Of a DNA stretch of 64,000 nt, positions 16,572 through 22,549 are shown piece by piece. The position numbers were made by a program, and so were the translations under genes. This DNA is from Defluviitaleaceae bacterium. GTDB lineage: Bacteria; Bacillota; Clostridia; Lachnospirales; WQUN01. The notes below the pieces were generated by a model, which was not told the DNA's origin, made no database searches, and worked only from the letters and a program-made list of their open reading frames with translations. Within the stretch, counting starts at the first letter, position 1, and the number at the start of each line of letters is the position of its first letter. Location of the stretch: positions 1 to 64,000 of the forward strand of contig WRBD01000007.1 of NCBI GenBank assembly GCA_009779835.1, written 5' to 3'.

Positions 16572-16845
16572 ATGAAGGAGTTGATTATAATTTCATTGAC
16601 CAACAACAAGCCCCCCTAATGTTAAAACTCCTATTGCCGATTTTGGCGATGAAATACCGCATGTGGGGGAATTATTGCCACCGCATATAATAGTTTTAGC
16701 TATATCAGACGAATATATTTATACAATACAACGCCCTACGGATGTTCAATGGAATTGGGAAGCCCCCGAAAGCACATCTTCAATGGAATTTCAAGGAATG
16801 ATGGAGCAGATAGAGTTTATAATAAATAATTTCAAATTGACTTAA
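16572..16845 (+). pseudogene. frameshifted small gene of unknown function
   Basis: The ATG at 16572 reads 15 codons, then hits TAA at 16617 directly after a run of six C (16611-16616). Removing one C joins this to an open frame of about 76 codons that runs to 16845 without interruption. The joined product is about 90 residues and contains Pro-His-Ile-Ile-Val-Leu-Ala-Ile-Ser-Asp-Glu-Tyr. It is followed by a good terminator. Either a decayed gene, a phase-variable tract or a sequencing error. Family not recognised. Confidence 0.55.
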
Positions 16846-16862
16846 AGGCATGGCTACGATTA

Positions 16863-16898
16863 AAAAACGGATACCTTAGTTAATTGGTATCCGTTTTT
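16863..16898. terminator. hairpin terminator
   Basis: An 11-bp stem (AAACGGATACC with GGTATCCGTTT) is flanked by A and T runs, so it is usable in both directions. It follows the frameshifted ORF on the plus strand and stands downstream of the minus-strand RNA copy 2. Confidence 0.75.
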
Positions 16899-17067
16899 GT
16901 GTGGCTAATTTTTTTGAATATAAGCGAAAGGCGTTGAATAATCAATTGAATAGTAAAACGCATTTTTATATTTGCACAAATATGTCAGATATGATAAAAT
17001 CACATTTAACGGCAAAATGCATTTTCAGAGAAAAGCATTTTCAATGAAATGCATTTGCGGTGATAAG

Positions 17068-17170
17068 AAGCCGTAGCCGTGGCGGTCATGAGGATTCCCG
17101 TCCTCATGACGCGCAAGGATGATGGAGACACCATCACCAAATACACACAGTCAAGCCTGCCGCCACGGCT
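17068..17170 (-). ncRNA. structured small RNA of unknown family, copy 2
   Basis: Minus-strand homologue of the RNA at 1376-1480. The closing stem is 11 bp (AGCCGTGGCGG, 17160-17170, with CCGCCACGGCT, 17075-17085). Relative to copy 1 a U-A pair has become C-G, a U-G pair has become C-G, and a G-A mismatch is repaired to G-C. The internal block CTGTGTGTATTTGGTGATGG is identical, and its partner arm changes from GCACGC to GCGCGT while keeping pairing. The last hairpin has a quite different 10-bp stem but the same GGA/TCC top with loop CGGGAA. Unlike copy 1 it is not followed by a strong T run. Confidence 0.75.
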
Positions 17171-17175
17171 TTTTG

Positions 17176-17204
17176 ATTTTACACCATTCTGCCGGTTTCT
17201 TCAA
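17176..17204 (-). promoter_or_regulatory. sigma-A-type promoter of structured RNA copy 2
   Basis: Read on the minus strand, TTGAAG (17204-17199) and TAAAAT (17181-17176) are 17 bases apart, the same hexamers and spacing as at copy 1. Confidence 0.75.
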
Positions 17205-17261
17205 GCCGATGATGGTTCTTGTTTATTCCGTGTTCACTGGCAGTGTCGAGTCTGACTTGAG

Positions 17262-17309
17262 ATTACATACTCAAGCGTGTATGAGGTGATGGGCCATCTC
17301 CTACGCGCT
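17262..17309 (+). other. partial relative of the structured RNA hairpin
   Basis: GTGTATGAGGTGATGG, then GCCATC and TCCTACGCGC, reproduces the long hairpin of the two RNA copies. The 5' arm matches at 14 of 16 positions, and GCGTGTA can pair with TACGCGC. It is preceded by a CTTGAG/CTCAAG hairpin. No matching promoter or closing stem is seen. It lies in the leader of the SLOG gene at 17337. Confidence 0.4.
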
Positions 17310-17336
17310 TATTTTATTTGCAAATGGGGGAAAATA

Positions 17337-17855
17337 ATGAACATTGATAGAACCCGTGGAGTCTGTATTAGCGGATACGGTTTGCGGAAATTATCGTTAT
17401 GGCTTAATAACAAAGCCCTTGCAGAATATATAAAATTACGTAACGACATTCAAGCCGAAATAAATAAAGCCGTTGAACAAGGTTACGACACATTTTTATG
17501 CAGTATGGCAAGGGGTTTTGAATTAATCTGCGCCCATGCCGTGTTGGAAGCCCGTCAAAAGCAAAGCAACATACAATTAATCTGCGTTCTGCCTTTCAAA
17601 AATTATTCGTATTCCGACGAATGGGGCGAATTATTCAGAACGGCCAAGCGCGATGCCAACCATGAAATTATTATTTCGGAGGAAGAATATAATCCCACAA
17701 AATACAACTTGCGCAACTTATATATGATTGAGAATTCTTCTTATGTAATCTGCAGTTGGGACGGTCAAAACGACGTAACAGCTCAAATAATCCACCTGGC
17801 AAAAAAGCACGGGCATATTATTCATAACCTGCACAGAGAGGGATGCTTAGTGTGA
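17337..17855 (+). CDS. SLOG-superfamily protein (DUF1273/YpsA-like)
   Basis: About 172 residues. The frame is open from 17277, but the ATG at 17337 follows GGGGGAAA and begins the conserved domain (Val-Cys-Ile-Ser-Gly-Tyr-Gly-Leu-Arg-Lys, equivalent to the Gly-His-Arg-Pro start of DUF1273). Further marks are Phe-Leu-Cys-Ser-Met-Ala-Arg-Gly-Phe-Glu, Leu-Ile-Cys-Val-Leu-Pro-Phe and Leu-Tyr-Met-Ile-Glu-Asn-Ser-Ser. This Rossmann-like family binds nucleotide-derived ligands and is common on phage and accessory DNA. No biochemical role is established. Confidence 0.8.
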   Translation: MNIDRTRGVCISGYGLRKLSLWLNNKALAEYIKLRNDIQAEINKAVEQGYDTFLCSMARGFELICAHAVLEARQKQSNIQLICVLPFKNYSYSDEWGELFRTAKRDANHEIIISEEEYNPTKYNLRNLYMIENSSYVICSWDGQNDVTAQIIHLAKKHGHIIHNLHREGCLV

Positions 17856-17871
17856 CTAGACAAAAATCCAA

Positions 17872-18051
17872 TTAGTCTTCATATAATGTGGCAATATTAT
17901 GTAATCTTCGCTTCATTTCAGAGCGTATATGCAATGGCTCTAAACATTCGCATTTATTCCTAAAACTGAAAAGAATATTATAGTAATACTCGTTCTCTAT
18001 GAAAGGAAAACTAACAATGTAATGCTCATTACCGGCCGACGAAAGGTGAAG
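17872..18051 (-). pseudogene. C-terminal remnant of a WYL-domain regulator
   Basis: A minus-strand open segment of about 59 codons ending at TAA 17872 with no start. It contains His-Tyr-Ile-Val-Ser-Phe-Pro-Phe, then Ile-Leu-Phe-Ser-Phe and Glu-Cys-Leu-Glu-Pro-Leu-His-Ile-Arg, then a final Met-Lys-Arg-Arg-Leu-His-Asn-Ile-Ala-Thr-Leu-Tyr helix. That is the C-terminal extension of WYL-type transcription regulators. A stop codon precedes it, so the rest of the gene has been lost. Confidence 0.5.
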
Positions 18052-18129
18052 TCAAAAAAAGCCGCTTCGGGCTTGTAAGATACTATATAAGAAATAAAAT
18101 AGAGGTATAGTCGCTACTGGGGGTGTGAA

Positions 18130-18390
18130 ATGAAATCGCCTTATCAAATTGCGAAAGAATTGAATGTTTCGCCGCAAGCCGTCTACAAACGCATGACAGA
18201 TGAGTTCAACAACCAGCACGCAGACCATATTAAACGCACTCAAAATGGAAAATATAAATTAGACGCAGTAGCAGAGGAAGCCTTGAAAGAATTATTCAAC
18301 CAAGTTAAACAACCGTTACAGCAATGCAATATAAAACCAGTTGAACAACCAACTCATTCGTTGGTGAACCAGTTGAATACCGAAAAATGA
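18130..18390 (+). CDS. small helix-turn-helix protein
   Basis: An 86-residue protein starting Ser-Pro-Tyr-Gln-Ile-Ala-Lys-Glu-Leu-Asn-Val-Ser-Pro-Gln-Ala-Val-Tyr-Lys-Arg, a clear helix-turn-helix. A Gln-rich tail follows. It resembles the N-terminal DNA-binding part of plasmid-type DUF536 proteins but lacks their long coiled coil, so it may be truncated. A GGGGGTG ribosome site precedes the ATG. Its last 37 bases overlap the end of the minus-strand 47-residue membrane gene. Confidence 0.6.
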   Translation: MKSPYQIAKELNVSPQAVYKRMTDEFNNQHADHIKRTQNGKYKLDAVAEEALKELFNQVKQPLQQCNIKPVEQPTHSLVNQLNTEK

Positions 18391-18497
18391 TATTTTACTA
18401 AGAAAAACCCGGCAACCGTTACTGCAATAAATAAACCCATAGCCACATAGAATACAATCGGGAGGTTAGCCGACAGGGGTAAAATAAAGTTAAGCAT
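18354..18497 (-). CDS. 47-residue single-helix membrane protein
   Basis: The start codon overlaps the stop of the upstream gene (TAATG), so translation is coupled. The peptide has one long hydrophobic helix (about 10-34, with Phe-Tyr-Val-Ala-Met-Gly-Leu-Phe-Ile-Ala), then a short polar tail ending Phe-Thr-Asn-Glu. Together with the 125-residue protein it forms a small membrane pair. Function unknown; a holin- or immunity-like role is one possibility, not supported by any motif. Confidence 0.5.
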   Translation of the reverse strand: MLNFILPLSANLPIVFYVAMGLFIAVTVAGFFLVKYHFSVFNWFTNE

Positions 18498-18874
18498 TAT
18501 ACTTGTATAATTAGACTCATTATATCGTCGCTAAAGCCAAGCAACAAAGAAAAAACAATACCTATTGGTATAGCAATTATGTACAACATAACAGTAAGTA
18601 AAATATAAATAGAAAGTGCAATATCAAGGCTTTTTATATATGATTTAAGATTTGCACGAATAGAAAATGCAATTACCAAGATACAAAACAGAAAGGCTAT
18701 ATCAGGAATGCCCGGCTTATCGGAAAAAAATAAAACGAATAGAAATTGAATAACAACTATGCAAAAAAAGCAAAGTAATTTTGCTTTTCGCGTGGGTGGC
18801 ATAAATTTATATGCAATCAAGCAAAAGGCAATTGCTATTGAAATTGCAGTAGTTGTTGCGATTAGATATTGCAT
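18497..18874 (-). CDS. multi-helix membrane protein of unknown function
   Basis: A 125-residue protein with about four membrane helices (near 3-20, 33-50, 57-72 and 88-112). A GAGGAG site lies 12 bases upstream of the ATG, and a good promoter stands at 18967-18995. The next gene is translationally coupled to it. I do not recognise the family. Confidence 0.6.
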   Translation of the reverse strand: MQYLIATTTAISIAIAFCLIAYKFMPPTRKAKLLCFFCIVVIQFLFVLFFSDKPGIPDIAFLFCILVIAFSIRANLKSYIKSLDIALSIYILLTVMLYIIAIPIGIVFSLLLGFSDDIMSLIIQV

Positions 18875-18966
18875 TTACATACAACTCCTCGCTACGTCCT
18901 TCCTTTGTCCTGCACGCAAATCTTACTATGACATATAAAGAATTAATAAGACTATATGCAAGCGCA

Positions 18967-18995
18967 ATTATACTGTATGTTTCGACACGACACAA
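18967..18995 (-). promoter_or_regulatory. promoter of the small membrane pair
   Basis: On the minus strand TTGTGT (18995-18990) and consensus TATAAT (18972-18967) are 17 bases apart, about 90 bases upstream of the 125-residue gene. Confidence 0.55.
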
Positions 18996-19035
18996 GAATA
19001 ATATCGACAACATAAAATATTTTTTCACAAAATGA

Positions 19036-19064
19036 TTGCCATAATTATGTAATGCATCTATACT
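19036..19064 (+). promoter_or_regulatory. promoter of the secreted protein pair
   Basis: TTGCCA (19036-19041) and TATACT (19059-19064) lie 17 bases apart, 38 bases before the start at 19102. Confidence 0.6.
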
Positions 19065-19101
19065 AGATAGTAGCGACATAAAATTTGAGAGGAGAATGTG
19101 C

Positions 19102-19527
19102 ATGAAGAAACCAATAATGTTTTTTATGATTGGTTTTTTGTTATCTGTTGGAGTGGTTTTTGTTCTAGGGGGGATAGGTACTACCTTTCATTGGACACAT
19201 GGGTCAACTAACTTTTCTAACAGAGCAATAGTACAAACAGGGAGAACTGTTGTTCTTGGGATTGCTGAAATAACTTCCTCTGTAAATGAGACTTGGGGCA
19301 ATCTCGGGGCTAGAGTCAATATTCATAATGATTCGTGGCATTTAATAGATTCTAGTGCTTGGTCTTTCAACAGTAGTACCACCCGGTTTCACAGTCATAA
19401 TTTTTCAATTTCTAATCCGCCAATAGGTAATTATTGCTCTCAAGGGGAAACAGCATTTTATCGAAATGGCGGCTACACATATGTATGGACATGGTGTTCA
19501 CCTTTTCAAGGATTTCCGGGATATTAA
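19102..19527 (+). CDS. small secreted protein of unknown function
   Basis: About 141 residues. ATG 19102 is better placed than ATG 19096 relative to the GAGAGGAG site. A signal peptide or membrane helix (about 5-26) is followed by an Asn/Ser/Thr/Trp-rich exported part. It carries Gly-Thr-Thr-Phe-His-Trp-Thr-His-Gly and, near the end, two Cys about 20 residues apart. The overall look recalls small bacteriocin-like or surface peptides, but no family match is claimed. It is followed by a second secreted protein, probably in one operon. Confidence 0.6.
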   Translation: MKKPIMFFMIGFLLSVGVVFVLGGIGTTFHWTHGSTNFSNRAIVQTGRTVVLGIAEITSSVNETWGNLGARVNIHNDSWHLIDSSAWSFNSSTTRFHSHNFSISNPPIGNYCSQGETAFYRNGGYTYVWTWCSPFQGFPGY

Positions 19528-19568
19528 ACCTTTTCTAAGGTTTCCCCAATATATAAGGAGGTATTTTT

Positions 19569-20084
19569 GTGAGAAAAAAATTTATTAAAAATGGTATTTT
19601 CGCTTTTTGTCTTTCGCTAGGGTTAATTTTTGGTCTGCTCTTTGCAAACATTGTTTCGGCATTTAATACAGAAGTTGTATATAAAAGAAATGATAACGGG
19701 CAGACATTTGGCACAATAGAAGCATCCGTAAACAATCGGCAGATTGAACGCCCGGACTTAATTTCAGCCGTAGGCATAGACGGCACGATAGGATTTGTAA
19801 GTAGGGCTGACCTTGATGGAGAGCGACCATCTAATCCCGAAGAGGCTATGAGATATATGGAGGAATTGAATAGACAAGCAACCGAAACCCTTATAGGACT
19901 AGAAAGGGGAGGAAGTGCCTTTCTTCGATACATTCCTCTTTATGAATCGGATGGTGTAACGGTTATAGGTAAGTTTGGCATAAGTTTTCCTGATGAAGTG
20001 CTTGAGCAGAAGTCAATAGAACTAGGAATAAGTGTTCCTTGGCTTGAGCAGAGGTCGATAGAACTTGAAGAGGTATTGGAATAG
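19569..20084 (+). CDS. small secreted protein (Bacillus-type 'NDNGQTFG' family)
   Basis: A 171-residue exported protein with a GTG start behind AGGAGG. A signal peptide (about 8-30) is followed by Tyr-Lys-Arg-Asn-Asp-Asn-Gly-Gln-Thr-Phe-Gly, Pro-Asp-Leu-Ile-Ser-Ala-Val-Gly-Ile-Asp-Gly-Thr and Ile-Pro-Leu-Tyr-Glu-Ser-Asp-Gly-x-Thr-Val-Ile-Gly-Lys-Phe. I recall this pattern from uncharacterised secreted proteins and M56/BlaR1-linked proteins of Bacillota. Function unknown. The C-terminus carries two near repeats of Glu-Gln-(Lys/Arg)-Ser-Ile-Glu-Leu. Confidence 0.6.
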   Translation: MRKKFIKNGIFAFCLSLGLIFGLLFANIVSAFNTEVVYKRNDNGQTFGTIEASVNNRQIERPDLISAVGIDGTIGFVSRADLDGERPSNPEEAMRYMEELNRQATETLIGLERGGSAFLRYIPLYESDGVTVIGKFGISFPDEVLEQKSIELGISVPWLEQRSIELEEVLE

Positions 20085-20182
20085 ATGAATCATCTAATGA
20101 ATTCCCATGCTCCTATGGTTATTCCCGAAATTATAAGTTACCACAATGATGCAGAGGTGTAAGCTTCTCATATCAGCAGAAT

Positions 20183-20218
20183 GCGGTTGCTCTTTCGAGA
20201 ACAACCGCCTTTTGCTTT
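20183..20218 (+). terminator. Rho-independent terminator
   Basis: GCGGTTG-C-TCT pairs with AGA-A-CAACCGC over a TTCG tetraloop, followed by CTTTTGCTTT. It ends the secreted-protein pair. Confidence 0.7.
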
Positions 20219-20297
20219 AATACGGGAAATTAATTTCAGACCGCCGCGCCGATGCACGCAGCGGTTACTTTTTATGGCTTGCGTCCTTTTTATTTCC

Positions 20298-20326
20298 TTG
20301 CCATACTTATATAAGTATGCTATATT
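20298..20326 (+). promoter_or_regulatory. promoter with perfect 18-bp palindromic operator
   Basis: TTGCCA (20298-20303) and TATATT (20321-20326) are 17 bases apart, and the spacer holds CATACTTATATAAGTATG (20302-20319), a perfect palindrome. The next gene encodes a ribbon-helix-helix protein, so autoregulation is likely. Confidence 0.7.
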
Positions 20327-20345
20327 AAATATATGAGGTGATTGC

Positions 20346-20558
20346 ATGAGCGGAAAGACAAGCACGGAATCTAAGCGCAAGTACAACAAGGGTGCGTATT
20401 CCACGCATTTATACGCATATCGCAAAAATTCAGAATTTGGAGAGCGCGTCAAAGAATTCAAGGCACATAAAGGAACCAGCCTTAATTTTTTAATTACTAA
20501 GCTTTTGGCGGAGCATTGGGGTGTTCCAATTCCAATTCCTGAAATGGATTTTGAATAG
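20346..20558 (+). CDS. ribbon-helix-helix (Arc/CopG-like) DNA-binding protein
   Basis: A 70-residue protein with a basic N-terminus, a short beta strand (Ala-Tyr-Ser-Thr-His-Leu-Tyr-Ala-Tyr) and two helices ending Leu-Asn-Phe-Leu-Ile-Thr-Lys-Leu-Leu-Ala-Glu-His-Trp-Gly. This is the layout of Arc/MetJ-type antitoxins and mobile-element repressors. GAGGTG precedes the ATG. A perfect palindrome in its own promoter is a probable binding site. No toxin gene follows; the next sequence is an isochorismatase remnant. Confidence 0.65.
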   Translation: MSGKTSTESKRKYNKGAYSTHLYAYRKNSEFGERVKEFKAHKGTSLNFLITKLLAEHWGVPIPIPEMDFE

Positions 20559-20619
20559 GTGACGGTTGCGCCCATCAGCGCGGCGGAGCGAATGCCGATG
20601 TACTGAAATACGGTGTTTT

Positions 20620-20757
20620 GTCTATACGAGTAAAGCAAATTATGGAGTTAGCGTTTTATCAGATTGCATTACCAGCTATGATAAAAAGAAAATTGATGAA
20701 ATGTTGAATTATTACAAAAGTAAAGGCAGTAGAGTAATCAGTTTGAATGACCTGTAA
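20620..20757 (+). pseudogene. C-terminal remnant of an isochorismatase-like cysteine hydrolase
   Basis: The last 35 or so codons of an open frame ending at 20757 read Val-Ser-Val-Leu-Ser-Asp-Cys-Ile-Thr-Ser-Tyr, then Lys-Ile-Asp-Glu-Met-Leu-Asn-Tyr-Tyr-Lys-Ser-Lys-Gly. That is the C-terminal block of cysteine hydrolases of the isochorismatase fold. The catalytic Asp/Lys/Cys region is absent and no start or ribosome site fits. Confidence 0.5.
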
Positions 20758-20869
20758 GGTTCTATCAATGAGCTTTATGGGGAGAATTATAATGTTCTCA
20801 TGAAACATGACACACTGTTGTCGCATTTGATATGATACAATGGCGAAAAAACGGAAAGGTTGCTAAAAC

Positions 20870-21295
20870 ATGGACATTATCGCAAAGGCTGCAAAAATTG
20901 TAGAGCAAAATTCTATTAAAGGTGGCGAGTTTAAAGGGCAGGTTTGTGTTCTTTCGCTCATTGATGCAGAGGGATTTCCAACCGCATCTGTATTAACGCC
21001 ATCAAAGTCAGAAGGCATTAATTGGTTAACGCTTTGCACAATGCTTGACGGGAACGGCGTAAAGAGGATTGCAAATTGTAATCGCGCAAGTGTTTGTTTC
21101 TCTGGTGAATATTGCGTTAACTTAGTCGGTGAAGTTGAGGTCATTACATCGCCGGAGGTTAAGCGCGAAATGTGGTATGACGGTCTTTCTTGTCACTTCA
21201 CGGGTTCGGACGACCCCAACTACTGCGTATTAAAGTTCACTACAAAACGCTACAAACTCTGTATTGACGGCGAGGAAGTTGAGGGAATGCTGTAA
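20870..21295 (+). CDS. pyridoxamine 5'-phosphate oxidase-like flavin protein
   Basis: A 141-residue split-barrel protein. It begins with a helix, then Val-Cys-Val-Leu-Ser-Leu-Ile-Asp-Ala-Glu-Gly-Phe-Pro-Thr, a Thr-Leu-Cys-Thr segment and Val-Asn-Leu-Val-Gly-Glu-Val-Glu-Val-Ile. It ends in Tyr-Lys-Leu-Cys-Ile-Asp-Gly-Glu. This fits the general-stress-protein-26 branch of the PNPOx-like family, which binds FMN or F420-type flavins. GGAAAGG precedes the start and a terminator follows. Substrate unknown. Confidence 0.8.
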   Translation: MDIIAKAAKIVEQNSIKGGEFKGQVCVLSLIDAEGFPTASVLTPSKSEGINWLTLCTMLDGNGVKRIANCNRASVCFSGEYCVNLVGEVEVITSPEVKREMWYDGLSCHFTGSDDPNYCVLKFTTKRYKLCIDGEEVEGML

Positions 21296-21344
21296 TATTT
21301 TCCCATGATTTTTTTAAGCTTTCGATGGTAGCCTAAGAATATCA

Positions 21345-21377
21345 GCCGAGTTTTGTAATGAAACTCGGCTCTTTTTA
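21345..21377 (+). terminator. Rho-independent terminator
   Basis: GCCGAGTTT (21345-21353) pairs with AAACTCGGC (21361-21369), followed by TCTTTTT. It ends the flavin-protein gene. Confidence 0.8.
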
Positions 21378-21402
21378 AAATGTTAGCCAATATCAAGTAT
21401 GA

Positions 21403-21516
21403 AATGAAGATATATTAATTATCGACTTGCGCGATAACATCGGCGGAAATGACGGGTATTCGATGCAATGCTCTCTGTATGCCGCCTCAATCATAGATTT
21501 GTGGGCACACAAAAAC
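21403..21516 (+). pseudogene. S41-peptidase core remnant
   Basis: After a stop codon at 21400 the frame reads Asn-Glu-Asp-Ile-Leu-Ile-Ile-Asp-Leu-Arg-Asp-Asn-Ile-Gly-Gly-Asn-Asp-Gly-Tyr. This is the Ile-Asp-Leu-Arg-x-Asn-x-Gly-Gly core of C-terminal-processing (S41) peptidases. The similarity fades within about 30 residues and nothing like the Ser/Lys active-site region follows. Confidence 0.35.
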
Positions 21517-21517
21517 C

Positions 21518-21575
21518 AAAGAACCGCCACCTTGGGGAATTTCCCGCGGTGGCGGTTCTTTTATGTGAAACATTT
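21518..21575. repeat. hairpin repeat, copy A
   Basis: A 14-bp stem built on AAAGAACCGCCACC and GGTGGCGGTTCTTT, followed by TATGTGAAACATTT. A diverged copy with the same downstream sequence lies at 22382-22439. Confidence 0.6.
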
Positions 21576-21612
21576 TACATTTCATCATAATGCCCCTTGC
21601 ACCCAACAATGA

Positions 21613-21812
21613 TTATTTGCGTATGGTAACTTTATAAACAATCCTGTTTGTTCCGTCAATTCGCCTGCTCCAATATCCTTGCTTGTTGTGTTTCAATGGT
21701 TCAGGCTTACCCTCTCCTGAAAAAGGGCTACGGTCAATGTCTTTTTGTCCTTCGTTTGCCAATAAAGATAATCTGTCCACCCCGAATCTTTGAAGGAAAG
21801 TTCTTTAGTCAT
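21613..21812 (-). pseudogene. yoeB: YoeB/Txe-type mRNA interferase, internal deletion and frameshift
   Basis: The ATG at 21812 overlaps the antitoxin stop by 8 bases, as in intact modules. The N-terminus (Leu-Ser-Phe-Lys-Asp-Ser-Gly-Trp, Asp-Tyr-Leu-Tyr-Trp-Gln) is in one frame. The rest (Asp-Ile-Asp-Arg-Ser-Pro-Phe, Gly-Lys-Pro-Glu-Pro-Leu-Lys, Gly-Tyr-Trp-Ser-Arg-Arg-Ile) continues in another frame. The join falls about 25 bases short of the family's spacing, removing the Arg-Ile-Asn-x-Leu-Ile helix. The C-terminal His-Tyr end is also missing. The toxin is therefore very likely dead. Confidence 0.75.
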
Positions 21813-22083
21813 TTTCCATAGCCTCTAATTCTTCCATTGTTTTGACAACAAATGTTGCCGTACCTGCTTCAATTTCATCTATTCGTCGGTTTAATTCTGC
21901 TTGATTTTTTTCGCTGTAGAAAGGGTCGTATATTTCAAAAGGGATTTTACCTTGCCGTAGAGATTGACGAGCGAAGACATTAAATGCCGTTGATAAATTC
22001 ATACCAAAATCATTAAACATTTTTTCTGCCTGTTCTTTAATATCTCGGTCAAGCCTGATAGTCACATTTATTGTATCTGCCAT
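21805..22083 (-). CDS. RelB/DinJ-family antitoxin
   Basis: A 92-residue antitoxin beginning Ala-Asp-Thr-Ile-Asn-Val-Thr-Ile-Arg-Leu-Asp, a ribbon-helix-helix DNA-binding strand. It has Phe-Gly-Met-Asn-Leu-Ser-Thr-Ala-Phe-Asn-Val-Phe, then Pro-Phe-Glu-Ile and an acidic C-terminal helix for toxin binding. The frame opens at an ATG five codons earlier, but GGAGG within that stretch makes ATG 22083 the start. It is intact, whereas the toxin downstream is broken. Confidence 0.85.
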   Translation of the reverse strand: MADTINVTIRLDRDIKEQAEKMFNDFGMNLSTAFNVFARQSLRQGKIPFEIYDPFYSEKNQAELNRRIDEIEAGTATFVVKTMEELEAMEND

Positions 22084-22139
22084 TTTAATTACCTCCATTT
22101 TTTATCATGATATCATAAAAAATCGTGCATATCAAATAA

Positions 22140-22381
22140 TATGCACGATATAAGGATTTGATTTGAAAATGTTCAAGATGCAATGCCTTAGGGACAGTTC
22201 ATATAAATTGTCCCCCTTACGCATGGAACAATTGCGTTGAACGAAAATTCACCCCAAAGTCTCTTTGTCGCCGGACTAAGCGGCGGCGGATATAACTCTC
22301 TCAGATATTAAATTGATTGTAAGGTGGATGGTAGGGCATGATGTAAGCCAATTAATATCATATTAGAAAAACGTAAGATTC
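22140..22381. other. intergenic stretch with one hairpin
   Basis: No gene seen. A GGGACA/TGTCCC inverted repeat near 22190-22215 resembles hairpins that flank REP-associated or IS200-like elements, but no transposase is present. Confidence 0.35.
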
Positions 22382-22439
22382 AAAGAACTGCTACCGAAGG
22401 ATATTTCCTAAGGTGGCGGTTCTTTTGTGTGAAACATTT
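22382..22439. repeat. hairpin repeat, copy B
   Basis: AAAGAACTGCTACC pairs with GGTGGCGGTTCTTT and is followed by TGTGTGAAACATTT. It shares nearly the whole 3' arm and flank with copy A at 21518-21575, while the loop has diverged. Confidence 0.6.
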
Positions 22440-22549
22440 ACTTTTTAACGAGTTTAATATTTTTTTGATACCCATTGACGAAATTAAAATCTCACATGGT
22501 TTATGGATAATACGACGTTGAATATATCCCGGAAAATCCCACCTTATAC

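Noticed and set aside
18807-19103. A 98-codon minus-strand frame upstream of the membrane pair
   Set aside because: It contains the -35/-10 promoter and ribosome site of the 125-residue gene and runs into it out of frame.
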